A DNA stretch of 15,000 bases from the NCBI GenBank assembly GCA_015478945.1, contig JABUQX010113520.1, positions 1 through 15,000 on the forward strand. Direction: 5' to 3'. The first letter of the stretch is position 1. Every line of letters begins with the position of its first letter. Below, piece after piece: positions 1-8,060 of this stretch. The stretch is from Trachelipus rathkii. Lineage: Eukaryota; Arthropoda; Malacostraca; Isopoda; Trachelipodidae. A program made the translations under genes and the position numbers. The notes beneath the pieces were generated by a model that had not been told where the DNA came from, made no database searches, and saw only the letters and a list, made by a program, of their open reading frames with translations.

Positions 1-26
1 TGAAATTACTTAAGGGGTTTTTTTTG

Positions 27-102
27 AATATATATATATATATATATATAAGTATATATAATTATATATATAGTATATAATATATAATTATATATAATAT
101 AG

Positions 103-135
<33 letters not shown>

Positions 136-278
136 TATAACCTACCGATATATATATATATATATTAATTATTATACTATATATATATAGTAGTAATATA
201 TTATAGATATATATATATATAATATATAGTATATATATAATATATATATATATATATTATAATATATATATATATATA
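27..278. repeat. (TA)n microsatellite, imperfect
   Basis: Almost pure TA/AT dinucleotide sequence with interruptions of the ATAGTATA and ATAATATA type and one short non-repeat island near 137-152 containing CCTACCGA. Open frames across it only spell Ile/Tyr runs and are not genes. Confidence 0.97.
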
Positions 279-279
279 G

Positions 280-330
<51 letters not shown>
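279..330. repeat. (GA)n microsatellite joined to the TA array
   Basis: About 50 bases of GA repeat with a few GG or AAG interruptions, starting directly where the TA array stops. The same TA-then-GA order, on the same strand, recurs near 12596. Confidence 0.97.
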
Positions 331-342
331 TTCATCATTAAA

Positions 343-835
343 AGTGCGAAACTGAAATTATCAATAAGAATTTTATACAAAAAAGCTAATTTCCCTGCTT
401 TAGCTTTTCCCAACCTATTTCTAATGTTGCTGTACACAAGTCCGAAAGTTGAAAAATACCCTTTCAACTTAGCAGTTGATGAAGGTTGCTGACAATATGC
501 TTACTTTTTTATATATAACCTTCTCATCTAATTTTTCTTTGAGAGATCTGTACCAAGATGAATTAGTCACGGCTGACAACAGAGACTCATCCAAATAGGT
601 AACTTTATGAAATGGAGGAGAATTCGCTCTTAAATTTATACAAATGGGCATCAATTCAGGATACTCATTTTTCATAAATTCCATTGCTTTTGAGTACTCA
701 TCCTCTGGAAGTACTTGCGGTCTAATATCTTGGTTAACAGAATATACGCCAATAAGTGAGCTTCTGTTAATGCCTGATGATACCTCCTTTTTACTATTTG
801 CTATAAATCTTGTCTGTTGAGTGGTGGGTTAAGCT
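343..835 (-). pseudogene. hAT-superfamily transposase, C-terminal remnant (dimerisation region)
   Basis: On the minus strand a frame from about 835 down to 470 reads into EVSSGINRSSLIGVY and, further on, EFMKNEYPELMPICINL, ending at a stop at 469. A second frame, overlapping it around 480-500, carries PSSTAKLKGYFSTFGLVYS followed by NIRNRLGKAKAGKLAFLYK at about 345-467. Known of the family: hAT transposases end in a dimerisation domain with a conserved pattern of the type SSAxVERxFSTxGxxxxxxRNRL, then a Leu/Phe-rich helix. This frame fits that pattern, with LKGYF where VERYF is usual. The two frames are best joined by one small indel near 490-500. No N-terminal zinc finger or catalytic DDE region is seen. 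On its downstream side the fragment runs into the GA/TA microsatellite, so the terminal inverted repeat is not visible. It is a dead fragment; autonomous activity is excluded by what is missing. Confidence 0.78.
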
Positions 836-1037
836 GTTCTAGCTCCATGTGCAATTTTTACAGATATAAACCAGCATCAAACTTGTTAGTCATTGCCTTC
901 TAGCTGGTTAATGCCTGTGGGCCAACACACTCACATCAAGAGTTTTATTATACTTGTTGAAATGTGGCATCCGGAATGTAAAAATGAATCCCATGAGCTC
1001 GAAACAATGAATCAATGTTTTAAACATGTTAAGTTTA
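836..1037. other. Unassigned single-copy-like stretch
   Basis: Mixed-composition sequence between the hAT fragment and the next TA array. It may be further upstream hAT sequence, but I find no convincing transposase motif. A 70-codon plus-strand frame here runs into the TA array and looks like chance. Confidence 0.4.
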
Positions 1038-1038
1038 C

Positions 1039-1072
<34 letters not shown>

Positions 1073-1293
1073 AGTAATATATATGATATATATATATATA
1101 TATAGTATAGTATAAATATATATATCGTATAGTTATATATATATATATATATAAATATATATACTATATATATTATATATATATAGTATATGTATATATA
1201 TTATATATATATATATATATATATCATATATATATATAGATATATATATTATATATATCATATATATATATATATATAATATATATAATTGTG
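1038..1293. repeat. (TA)n microsatellite, imperfect
   Basis: About 250 bases of TA/AT dinucleotides with occasional G or C interruptions. It ends where the 300-bp repeat array starts at TAATACC. Confidence 0.97.
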
Positions 1294-2115
1294 TAATACC
1301 TCTAATGTATTTTCACCAATGCTAGGATAGCGATCCTGGAGGACCTAGCAGAATGAGCGTGCATGTGTTTTGACGCAACTTATACCCGTGGGGCCCCGCC
1401 GCCTACGACGAGACAAAAGGAAAACCGAGCCTACTTCTACTGTCCAAGAGAGCATACACGGTTCCTCCAGCTCGCACTCGACGTAGGCGCAAAACAGGGG
1501 TACGCGCGCATGGGTGAATAGATAAACAATAAACCGGGGTTATTATGTATAATGAAATGAATAATTTTAACATTGCAATCAAATTTGTAATTGTAATACC
1601 CCCTAGATGTAATTTTCAAAAACATGCAGGATACCGATCCTGGAACCCAGCAGAATGACGTGCATGTGTTTGATCAGCGACTACGGCTACGAACGAGACA
1701 AAGAGAAAACCGAGAATACTTCTACTGTCCAGAAGAGCATACTGCTCATCTGCTAGGGTGCGCAAGGATTCGTTATCCAGCATGGTGGAAAATACATTAA
1801 GGGGGTATTTACAAGTTACAAATTTGATTGCAAAAGGTTAAAAGTTATTGCATTTCATTATACAATAATAACCCCGGTTTATGGTATTATTATTCAACAG
1901 CGCCGTACCCTGTTTGGCCCTACGTTCGAGTGCGAGCGGGAGGACCCATAGTAATGCTCTTCTTGGACAGTAAAGTATTCTCGGTTTCTCTTTGTCTCGT
2001 CGTAGCGTAGTGGTCAAACCCATGAACGCTCATTCTGCTAGGTCCAAGAATTGGTGATCCCTAGCATGGCTGAAAATACATTAGGGGGTATTTGCAATTA
2101 CAAATTTGATTGCAG
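1294..2115. repeat. Satellite- or MITE-like array of ~285-300 bp units with an inverted segment
   Basis: A motif reading AATACCYCCTAATGTATTTTC, close to CATGCTAGGAT and CCTAGCAGAATGA, occurs at about 1295 and again at about 1595 (period 300). The same motifs appear in reverse complement near 1810 and 2090 (period about 285). Shared blocks include GAGACAAARGRAAAACCGAG, TTCTACTGTCCAAGAGAGCAT, ACCGGGGTTATTAT and GCAATCAAATTTGTAATTG. The layout is therefore one direct unit (1295-1594), a second direct unit cut at about 1745, then an inverted stretch from about 1745 to 2115. The two outer arms can pair over roughly 300 bases. Open frames of about 60 codons inside the units are on opposite strands and share no protein signal, so I do not call genes. 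It could be a foldback or MITE family, or a locally rearranged satellite. Confidence 0.85.
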
Positions 2116-2127
2116 GGTATATTGATT

Positions 2128-2250
2128 GATTCAATATATAGATATATATATATATTAATATTATATATATATATATAATATATATATATATATATGAATA
2201 TATATATATATATTATATTAAGTATATTATATATATATTATACTAAATCG
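2128..2250. repeat. (TA)n microsatellite, imperfect
   Basis: TA/AT dinucleotide run with several TATTA and GAATA interruptions, directly to the right of the inverted repeat array. Confidence 0.93.
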
Positions 2251-2449
2251 ATTATCAACAATGAATAAATCCAGCAAAAAAAATTTTTTATTGCCTTTCA
2301 GTTACTCCTCGATTGAAAAATTGAGAAAACCATAACAATACTAAAGAAAACCATTAATAAATATATTTTTTGAAATATTTTATGCATGGTTTTTTTTTAT
2401 GGTTTAACCATTGGTTTTTTTATGTGGTTTAAACCATCCCACCCTATTA
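2251..2449. other. AT-rich spacer with a TGGTTTAAACCA palindrome
   Basis: There is no coding signal. The right part (2393-2447) contains repeated TGGTTTAACCA-like words, a perfect 12-base palindrome TGGTTTAAACCA at 2425-2436 and, read on the minus strand, a start of the form AGGGTGGGATGG. This resembles the terminal region of a non-autonomous DNA transposon, but no partner end is visible. Confidence 0.4.
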
Positions 2450-2585
2450 ATACTAATATATCTATATATATATATATATATTATATATAATATATATATC
2501 ATAAGTATATATATTATGATGATAGTATACGATATAATATAGTATATATTATATATATATATATAATATATAATATATATATAGG

Positions 2586-2616
<31 letters not shown>

Positions 2617-2772
2617 TGATATATACATATATATATATATATATAAGTATAAGTATATATATATAGTAGATTATAATATAATTATTATATATATATATAT
2701 ATAGTATATATATATATATATATAGATAATATATAATATATATATATAATATATATATATAATATATATATC
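2450..2772. repeat. (TA)n microsatellite, imperfect
   Basis: About 320 bases of TA/AT dinucleotides with short interruptions such as CATAAG and GATGATAG. Long open frames across it are low-complexity artefacts. Confidence 0.96.
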
Positions 2773-2802
2773 ACCAACACTTTCCAGTCGAACCCTATTC
2801 CT

Positions 2803-2827
2803 TTAAAAATAAAATAAAATAAAATAA
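2803..2827. repeat. (TAAAA)n short tandem run near the 3' end of copy A
   Basis: Four to five AAAAT units on the plus strand, read as (TTTTA)n on the strand of the element. It may be the simple-repeat 3' tail of copy A. Its distance of about 80 bases from the last sequence that clearly matches copy B leaves this open. Confidence 0.5.
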
Positions 2828-3255
2828 GCGCTACGAATATATTAAAAACCATTGCAATGCCCACCGACCAGCACAAACGGCAGGAAACACAGAAATTGAA
2901 AGAGAATTTCACAAAACGGAGATATCTGGAAAGAAGGAAGCACCACAGCGAACAGGCCTGGATTTGCCAATGTCCTTAAAAAATTTATGTGCATACACTG
3001 CACCGATTGTGTCACGAGGGTGCCATAAAAGTTGTGGCATACGAGTGGTCAGTTCCCTTGATTACTTGCCACTGTAGCACCTAAGAAGTTAGCCAAAACA
3101 CCAGTGTCACGTTGCAATGATAAAGGGTCAAGTTAGCTGGAAAGTACGGAACAACTTATAAACCATTGGTTTTTTGCTTCTACCTTCTCCAAAAGACGAG
3201 CGAAAACTGAGGTCTGAAATATGAGAGCAGTACTCCATACAAGGATGAGACTCTT

Positions 3256-4094
3256 TTATAGTTGGAATAACTGTGAAGCATTGTAATTTAGTTTCAAAGA
3301 CATTTTTTTATGTTTATGTAAAAACCTAGATGTTTTATTGACCAACAGGAGAGATGGGAGAACATTCGAAGGAGACAGAATTGTTAGAAAGTGTCTTTGT
3401 GAGGTAGATTTGTAGATGTTCATTTTATGAGTTGAATTCACAAGCTTCAGACAACTCCAGTGAAAAATCCCATCCAGATCAGCAAGAATAGAATCAGAAA
3501 GATTTAGACGAGAGTCAGCTCTAAATGTAAAAAAGAAGAAGAATATTTGAAATGAGTAGAAGAATGGAATGCCTACTCATTGGTAAATGAATGAAGAAAA
3601 GAGCAGCTGAGAAGAGGGTTAATAATAAGAAGGAATAGAGTAAGAGTTATGAAAGAACTCTGAGTGATACAACTATTAACAGGATGGGGAAGTCGCTAAA
3701 TATATCCATGCAAAGATTCCGAGCTGAATGAAATTAACAAGAGTGATACAGGAAGGAGAATTTTTCCACTCCCGATAAGCACCATCTTTAGCCTGAATGG
3801 CTCGATAAACGCGATCGAATCATGAATTTTGAGGAGATAAATATTTTGATGAGAAAAAGGAATGAACTTGCTTATCCCACCAGCAATTACAGACTCTCCT
3901 CCCCCCTCCACCTTATCGGCTTCAGAATCAAAACACTCACTCCAAGGATAGTTAGCATAGAAGCTATTCAAAACTCTATAGTTTGTCCCATTAAAGTATC
4001 TGAAAATACGTTTCGGGCAGGATGGAGATATTGAAGAGGAACCATTAAATTTAAGATATATAAAGATGTGGTCAGATTTACCAATAGGGGCCAA
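3256..4094 (-). pseudogene. ORF2 remnant of copy A (endonuclease end + part of reverse transcriptase)
   Basis: The 132-codon frame 3696-4094 covers the endonuclease C-terminus: PIGKSDH, where the His of SDH is a catalytic residue in apurinic-type endonucleases, then the region leading to the reverse transcriptase. Downstream pieces in other frames match copy B: TLFLLIINPLLSCS (the TLFLLFINDLLS-type block after QGS), then HSSTHF after the YADD position, then SDSILADLDGIFHW and the 61-codon frame 3256-3441. The join between the linker and the QGS block lies near 3681-3700. In copy B these two landmarks are about 850-900 bases apart, so reverse transcriptase motifs 0 to A are missing. The first catalytic GDFN of the endonuclease appears only as a degraded RYLI near 4290. 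Confidence 0.75.
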
Positions 4095-4330
4095 GATGGT
4101 GAATTTATAGAGAGAAGAACTAATGGTGAACCATAGGTCAAGGGCATTCCAGAATATGTTGGAAAAATCAGAATAAGTGCAGGTTCCCTAATCAGCTCCA
4201 GATGGTTGAGAAAGCGGAACGATTAGACATCCTCCACTCCTGAATCACTATGAGAAAATCCCAACCAATAACTTACAATATCAGATACCTCTGGTTAAAC
4301 TCATCAAACATAAAATTATGAGCCCATCTA

Positions 4331-4348
4331 TATCCGCAACCGCGGATA
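4331..4348. repeat. Perfect 7-bp hairpin at the 5' edge of copy A
   Basis: TATCCGC, loop AACC, GCGGATA. It sits between the truncated retrotransposon and the next TA array and is GC-rich against its surroundings. Confidence 0.6.
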
Positions 4349-4375
4349 TTTAAAATTGATATCTAGTCTACCTCT

Positions 4376-4376
4376 A

Positions 4377-4408
<32 letters not shown>

Positions 4409-4450
4409 TATATATTATAGTTATACCATATATATACAGTATATATATTA
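4376..4450. repeat. (TA)n microsatellite
   Basis: About 75 bases of TA dinucleotides with ATAGTTATACCA and ACAGT interruptions. Confidence 0.93.
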
Positions 4451-4861
4451 CACATTCACATGGTAAGTTGCGATAAAAACCATATTATACATATATTATA
4501 TTTGGTATAACCGTAATTATGTTGCCTGTCTACTTTTCTCGTAGTGTTAAGATATAATGGATTTCTTTACACCTTGGATAAAATCAGAAAGCTAGTTAAA
4601 AACTTGGAATCATTAGGTCTAGAGAAGATTCAATTAAAATTACACATTAAACCGACATTCCAACGAATTATTTCTTCCACTTTGAGTAATAAATGGTAGC
4701 TTTGTTAACTGACAAAAATTTTACGCCTTTTATATGCCTTGTATACATTGTAAATAATTCTTTAAGCTAGTGGTAATGAATACATGAAAAGATTTTTGGA
4801 AACTTTTTTTTTAATTAAAAAATTAATGATCTCAACGTATTCACATTATGTTGTTTCTTAT

Positions 4862-4862
<1 letters not shown>
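4451..4862. other. AT-rich flank of copy B, no gene seen
   Basis: Pre-insertion flank on the 3' side of copy B. A short frame at 4562-4694 (LYTLDKIRKLVKNLESLG) is open but has no recognised match. Positions about 4556-4612 closely resemble the minus strand at 9881-9938, next to the Penelope-like fragment (see findings). Confidence 0.5.

Positions 4863-4904
<42 letters not shown>
4863..4904 (-). repeat. Poly(A) tail of copy B (42 T on the plus strand)
   Basis: An uninterrupted run of 42 T. On the minus strand this is a poly(A) directly after the 3' untranslated region of the jockey-like element, as expected for target-primed reverse transcription. Together with the in-order domains upstream, it fixes the 3' end and the orientation. 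Confidence 0.85.
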
Positions 4905-4907
<3 letters not shown>

Positions 4908-5153
4908 GTTTAAATTCGGTTTAGGGCCGAGCCCTGTTTGTCAAGGAGGGGGCAGAAAATACAAACAAGGAAAACCACACCCAATCCCAGCCTAAGACAA
5001 ATCTCTCAGGTGAGCGCAGACTTGGGCTTTAAAGATGAGGAAGAGTAAATATAGTTGGAAATAACATTTTTTTTTTTGAGTTTCCACAAAACAGAAGTAG
5101 CTGGAAAGAAAGAGGCACCAGAACACAAGGAACAAGTCTGGGGTTCTCATTAC

Positions 5154-5468
5154 TCACGCAAAACTCATGCGAGAGCATGGCCCGTGTATTGGCGAGGAGC
5201 GACGCAATGGAGGTGGAAAGCGAGCGGCCAACTCCCGTGAGCGTCTCTTAAGCGTCCTGTGATTATCCTCTAGACATACAGTGAGTGCGCCAACGTCACG
5301 TCGGAGAGATATAGAGGGTCCAGAGAGTTTGAAAGTAGGGGACAGTTTATTAGTCCCTTGCTTTAGACTCACCCTATCCAATAGAAGGGGGTGGAGGCGG
5401 AGCCCCCCCAAATTGAGAACAGTACTTCCATACAAGGAGCGAATCAGGCTTATATGAACTGGCGCCAA
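5154..5468 (-). pseudogene. Copy B ORF2: C-terminal domain after the reverse transcriptase
   Basis: A 104-codon frame reads ISLIRSLYGSTVLNLGGLRL (standing where IRPxLEYCSxxWGGAxxxxL is usual), then LLLDRVSLKQGTNKL, then LSLRRDV-type SISLRRDVGALTV, then CLEDNHRTLKRRSRELAARF and PPPLRRSSPIHGPC. This order matches the end of jockey-type ORF2 proteins. The stop at 5154 is therefore likely close to the natural protein end, leaving about 250 bases of 3' untranslated region before the poly(A). Copies A and D keep the LRRDV-type block of this domain. Confidence 0.8.
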
Positions 5469-5699
5469 ACTGTGCAGAGGAAAAAATTCCCCGGCAACCT
5501 GAAGGGACTCCGCAGTTTTTTGAAGGCCCTTAGCAATTCATTGAAATATGAGAGTTTCATAAGACAATTTATTGTTATGTTAGACCGAAAGAATGTGTTA
5601 GTGTTATTCAAAGGAGAGACGTTAGAGCCGTCGAAGGAAATAGGAGAGTTGGGAGGTGTCTTTGAGAGGGAGATGTTGAGAAGTTGAGTTTTTTATAAA

Positions 5700-6563
5700 G
5701 AGTTGAATTTTACAAGAGAGTTGCCGTGACCCCACGGGGAAATCCCATCCAGATCCGCAAGGATGGAATCGGAAAGCTGAAGACGAGAGGCAACTCAAGA
5801 GAAGCCAAAAGAGGGAGCAGATTTGAAGTGAGAAGAAGAGTGGAGGGGTGAGTCATCGGCATAGAGAGTGAACAGAGTTGGAAGTACAGCTGAGGAAATC
5901 GTTGATGAAAGTAGGAATGAAGTTGGAGATAGAACGGAACCTTGGCGGAACACCACACTTAACAGGAAAGGAGGAAGAGGTCGCTCAATCAACGAGTGCT
6001 GATATAGAGCGAATCGAGGAGAAAAACTAGACAGAGTAAGCAAAGAGAAGGAGGAAACCCAACAAGGAAGGGGAGCTTAGAGAGGCAGTGAGGTGCCAAA
6101 CCCTTCGAAAAAAGCTGTTGGATATGTCAAGCGCCACCACCAAAGTCCCCAATGGTCCTAAGGGCAGAAGACCATTAAATCAGTTAGATAGGAAAGTTGT
6201 CCAAGTGACCTCGAGCTGGACGAAAGCCATTGATCGATCTGAAAGAAGGGAAGAGACTCCAGATCGATCCAGGAATGAGAGTTAAGAAGAAGTTTCAAAG
6301 AATTTTAGACAGATACAAGTGAGAGCTATAGGGCGGAATAGTTAGAAGGAATCGAACGGCTACCTTTTTTCGGATCGGTTGGACATGTGCGCGCTTCCAG
6401 CACTGAGAAAAGTATTAGTATTAAGACAAGAGAGTAGAAGTTGAAGCGAGGACAGCGCCCAGCTCAGAAGCACACTCCTCAAAACACTCGGGGAGGAAAT
6501 GCCATCCGGGCCCACTAGCCTTCCCTGACGTTCAAAGATCTCAGGATCCCATGCCACGATCAT
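5700..6563 (-). pseudogene. Copy B ORF2: reverse transcriptase domain with YADD box
   Basis: The domain opens with GRLVGPDGISSPSVLRSV (GPDGI region at 6492-6515), the usual N-terminal mark of this reverse transcriptase. The middle is frame-shifted. The frame 5795-6043 holds the FRQGSVLSPTSFLL block (motif B) and YADDSPLHSSSHF. The YADD codons at 5852-5863 carry the two metal-binding aspartates of the active site. An overlapping frame continues toward the thumb (ISPWG-like reading near 5730). Compared with a usual domain of about 250 residues the length is nearly complete, but at least four frame changes are needed to read it. Confidence 0.85.
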
Positions 6564-6762
6564 GTGTAATCAACAGGTAATGACATGGGAATACCTGAGC
6601 AGGAGAAGGAGTAGGATGGGGGAGGGATGCCAGATCGCGTTCCAGGTAGAATTAGTATGAAAAACGGAGGCCGGAGAGAATTGGCCTTTTCCAGAAAGGG
6701 AGAGTTAGCAAAACAGAACCGGTCCAGAGCGGATAGGGGAGGAAAGGCAGATTTAACAGTTG

Positions 6763-7141
6763 TTAGAGATGTTTTTGGGCAAGGGGCAGAAATTTTATCT
6801 GTTGGAGAACCAAGCAGGTTGTCGCACCTTCTTTTAGTGAAATGCGCTTAGCCTGTCGAATAGTATCCCTGAAAAACGATTCCGAGCAGAATGAAAATTG
6901 GTCAGAAGTGATAGGAGAACGAGAGTTTTTCCATGCCCGATACGGAATGTCTCGTCTCCTGAATGGCGCGAGAACAAGCTGCATCGAACCATGGATTTTT
7001 GGGGAGAAAAAGATTTAGTTGAAGGGGAATGAACCTGCTCATCCCTTCGGTGATTACGGCCCCCAGCCTTTTCAGCGGTGACCGAGCATCCCCCGAGTCA
7101 AGAGCAGGATTCATTCCAAGAGTAGTTAGCCATAAAAACAA
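6763..7141 (-). pseudogene. Copy B ORF2: linker between endonuclease and reverse transcriptase
   Basis: One frame (6902-7141) reads SRFIPLQLNLFLPKNPWFDA followed by ACSRAIQ. An overlapping frame (6763-6984) continues with YRAWKNSRSP and RQAKRISLKE. Both are the typical PWFNxxCSxAI, then basic helical, segment that precedes the reverse transcriptase in jockey-type ORF2. The same block appears in copy A (HQNIYLLKIHDS), copy C (NKPWFNS) and copy D (NEPVNSNSRSRAF). It is non-catalytic sequence and useful as a landmark. Confidence 0.8.
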
Positions 7142-7181
7142 CGCAATTCCCCCAATTACCCGATTAAAGTGCCAGAAATTA

Positions 7182-7930
7182 CGTGTTTAGGGCATGTGGA
7201 GCTGCTGGAGAAAAAGTGTTAATATTAAGAGCTACAAGATTGTGGTCAGAGTTACCAATAGGAGAGAAATGGTGTAGTTTAAAACGAGAAGGAGTAGTGG
7301 TGAAACATAAGTCAAGCGTATTCAAGATTTGTTTAGGACGATCTGGAATATTGAGGTCCTTAAATTAACTGTTCGCAGATCGTTTGATGAATACAGAGTG
7401 TTTTGGCCTCCTCCCCCGCCTGCAGTCATGTGAGAGGAGCCCAACCACTCAGGGTGGTGTACGTTGAAATCCCCTAAAATAGGAGGATACTCAGCATTTA
7501 GGATGGGAAGAAGTACAGCCTCATTGAGAAGTAGTAGGATAGTCAAAAAATTTTGATAAATCTTTCCATAGGGGAAGCAGTAGCAGAGAACAAAGTAATG
7601 ATAGTCAGTGAGGGAAGAGAAGATATTTTAGCCACAGAACATGAAAAATTAGGAGATTCCACAGATTGCTCAGAGACGTGTTACAGGGAGTATCTTTATG
7701 TTTGATATCAGGCACAGACAGCCACCATTTAGACGGAATATAGAAAAAGTTATAGTTAGAGATATTAAGTTTATTTGAAAAGAATCCCTGGCCAGCTGGG
7801 TCTCAGACAATAATTAAAAACGTTAGGTTGAGAGTTAGAGAGGTGATAATCCTCCACAGATTCGTGATTAGCACGCAGACCACGCACGTTGGCAAAACAG
7901 GAGAACCAAAGAAAGAAAAAAAAGAAAGGG
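7182..7930 (-). pseudogene. Copy B ORF2: apurinic-type (EEP) endonuclease domain
   Basis: The N-terminal part reads FANVRGLRANHESVEDYH (about 7840-7896), matching the NIRGLRxNxxSVE start of jockey-type endonucleases. After several frame changes and fragments such as RLNGG near 7710-7730, the core reads GDFNVHHPEWLGSS, with GDFNVHH at 7454-7474. Another frame then reads LDLCFTTTPSRF and FSPIGNSDHNLVAL, with SDHN at 7239-7250. The Asp and Asn of GDFN and the Asp-His of SDH are catalytic residues in this fold, and both sites survive at codon level. The copy is dead because of frame breaks rather than loss of these sites. In the full-length element this enzyme nicks the target DNA to prime reverse transcription. 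Confidence 0.85.
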
Positions 7931-7995
7931 GTTTTCCCCCAGTAAGAAAAAACCCCCCGCCTTGTGGGCCCGGGCCCCCCACCCGCCCCCACAAG
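7931..7995 (-). other. GC-rich tract with G-quadruplex pattern in copy B
   Basis: The minus strand has four G-runs in 22 bases: GGGGG-C-GGG-T-GGGGGG-CCC-GGG (plus coordinates 7969-7990). It overlaps a perfect GGGCCCGGGCCC palindrome at 7966-7977 and is flanked by other homopolymer runs. Composition is sharply different from the AT-rich surroundings. It lies at the 5' side of the endonuclease reading frame. Confidence 0.65.
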
Positions 7996-8060
7996 AAAAA
8001 GAAACATCGTACTGTTGCCTGTCTTGCGATCAGCCGCTCGCACAAACAAACGCACATTTT

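Larger units (their letters stand above)
2800..4320 (-). mobile_element. Jockey-like non-LTR retrotransposon copy A: 5'-truncated, internally deleted
   Basis: Minus-strand remnant of the same kind of element as copy B. Reading 5' to 3' from about 4320, it has the C-terminal endonuclease with PIGKSDH (SDH at about 4065-4076), the PW/ADFPW-like segment YANYPWSECF, and the linker HQNIYLLKIHDS (PWF-block equivalent). It then jumps to a reverse transcriptase QGS block read as VNSCITQSS (3654-3680) and a degraded YADD box read as FTNE plus stop (3573-3587). After that come the NSTHKM thumb region (3256-3441) and a C-terminal LQRDTGVLANFLGAT block (about 3065-3120). At DNA level 2905-2960 matches the 3' part of copy B at 5080-5140. 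The 3' side ends near a (TAAAA)n run at 2805-2827. Many stops and shifts show it is dead. Confidence 0.85.
4863..8060 (-). mobile_element. Jockey-like non-LTR retrotransposon copy B, near full-length ORF2, decayed
   Basis: All parts of an ORF2 lie in order on the minus strand: endonuclease (about 7900-7190), linker (about 7140-6760), reverse transcriptase (about 6560-5700), C-terminal domain (5468-5154), 3' untranslated region (5153-4905) and a 42-nt poly(A). The reading frame changes many times, so no functional protein is possible. Known of the family: jockey-clade LINEs encode an apurinic-type endonuclease and a reverse transcriptase in ORF2 and integrate by nicking target DNA and copying their RNA in place. 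No ORF1 is seen upstream. The tandem repeats from 8061 begin close to its 5' side. The exact 5' end and target-site duplication are not determined. Plus-strand frames of 60-110 codons over this stretch are shadows. Confidence 0.9.

Noticed and set aside
770..800. CTGATGA word suggesting a hammerhead ribozyme core
   Set aside because: No GAAA arm or pairing stems at the right spacing. Hammerheads occur in Penelope-like elements, so I also looked near 9161-9940 and found none.
1437..2023. Short frames of about 60 codons within the 300-bp repeat units
   Set aside because: They lie on opposite strands in inverted units, do not share a reading frame between units and show no domain.
2404..2912. 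Minus-strand frames of about 75 codons across the TA array
   Set aside because: Ile/Tyr strings from dinucleotide repeats. The non-repeat part near 2800-2912 is the 3' region of copy A, with no protein motif.
5391..6851. Plus-strand frames of 65-98 codons
   Set aside because: Shadows of the minus-strand reverse transcriptase, whose motifs (GPDGI, QGS, YADD, SLRRDV) are clear on the other strand.
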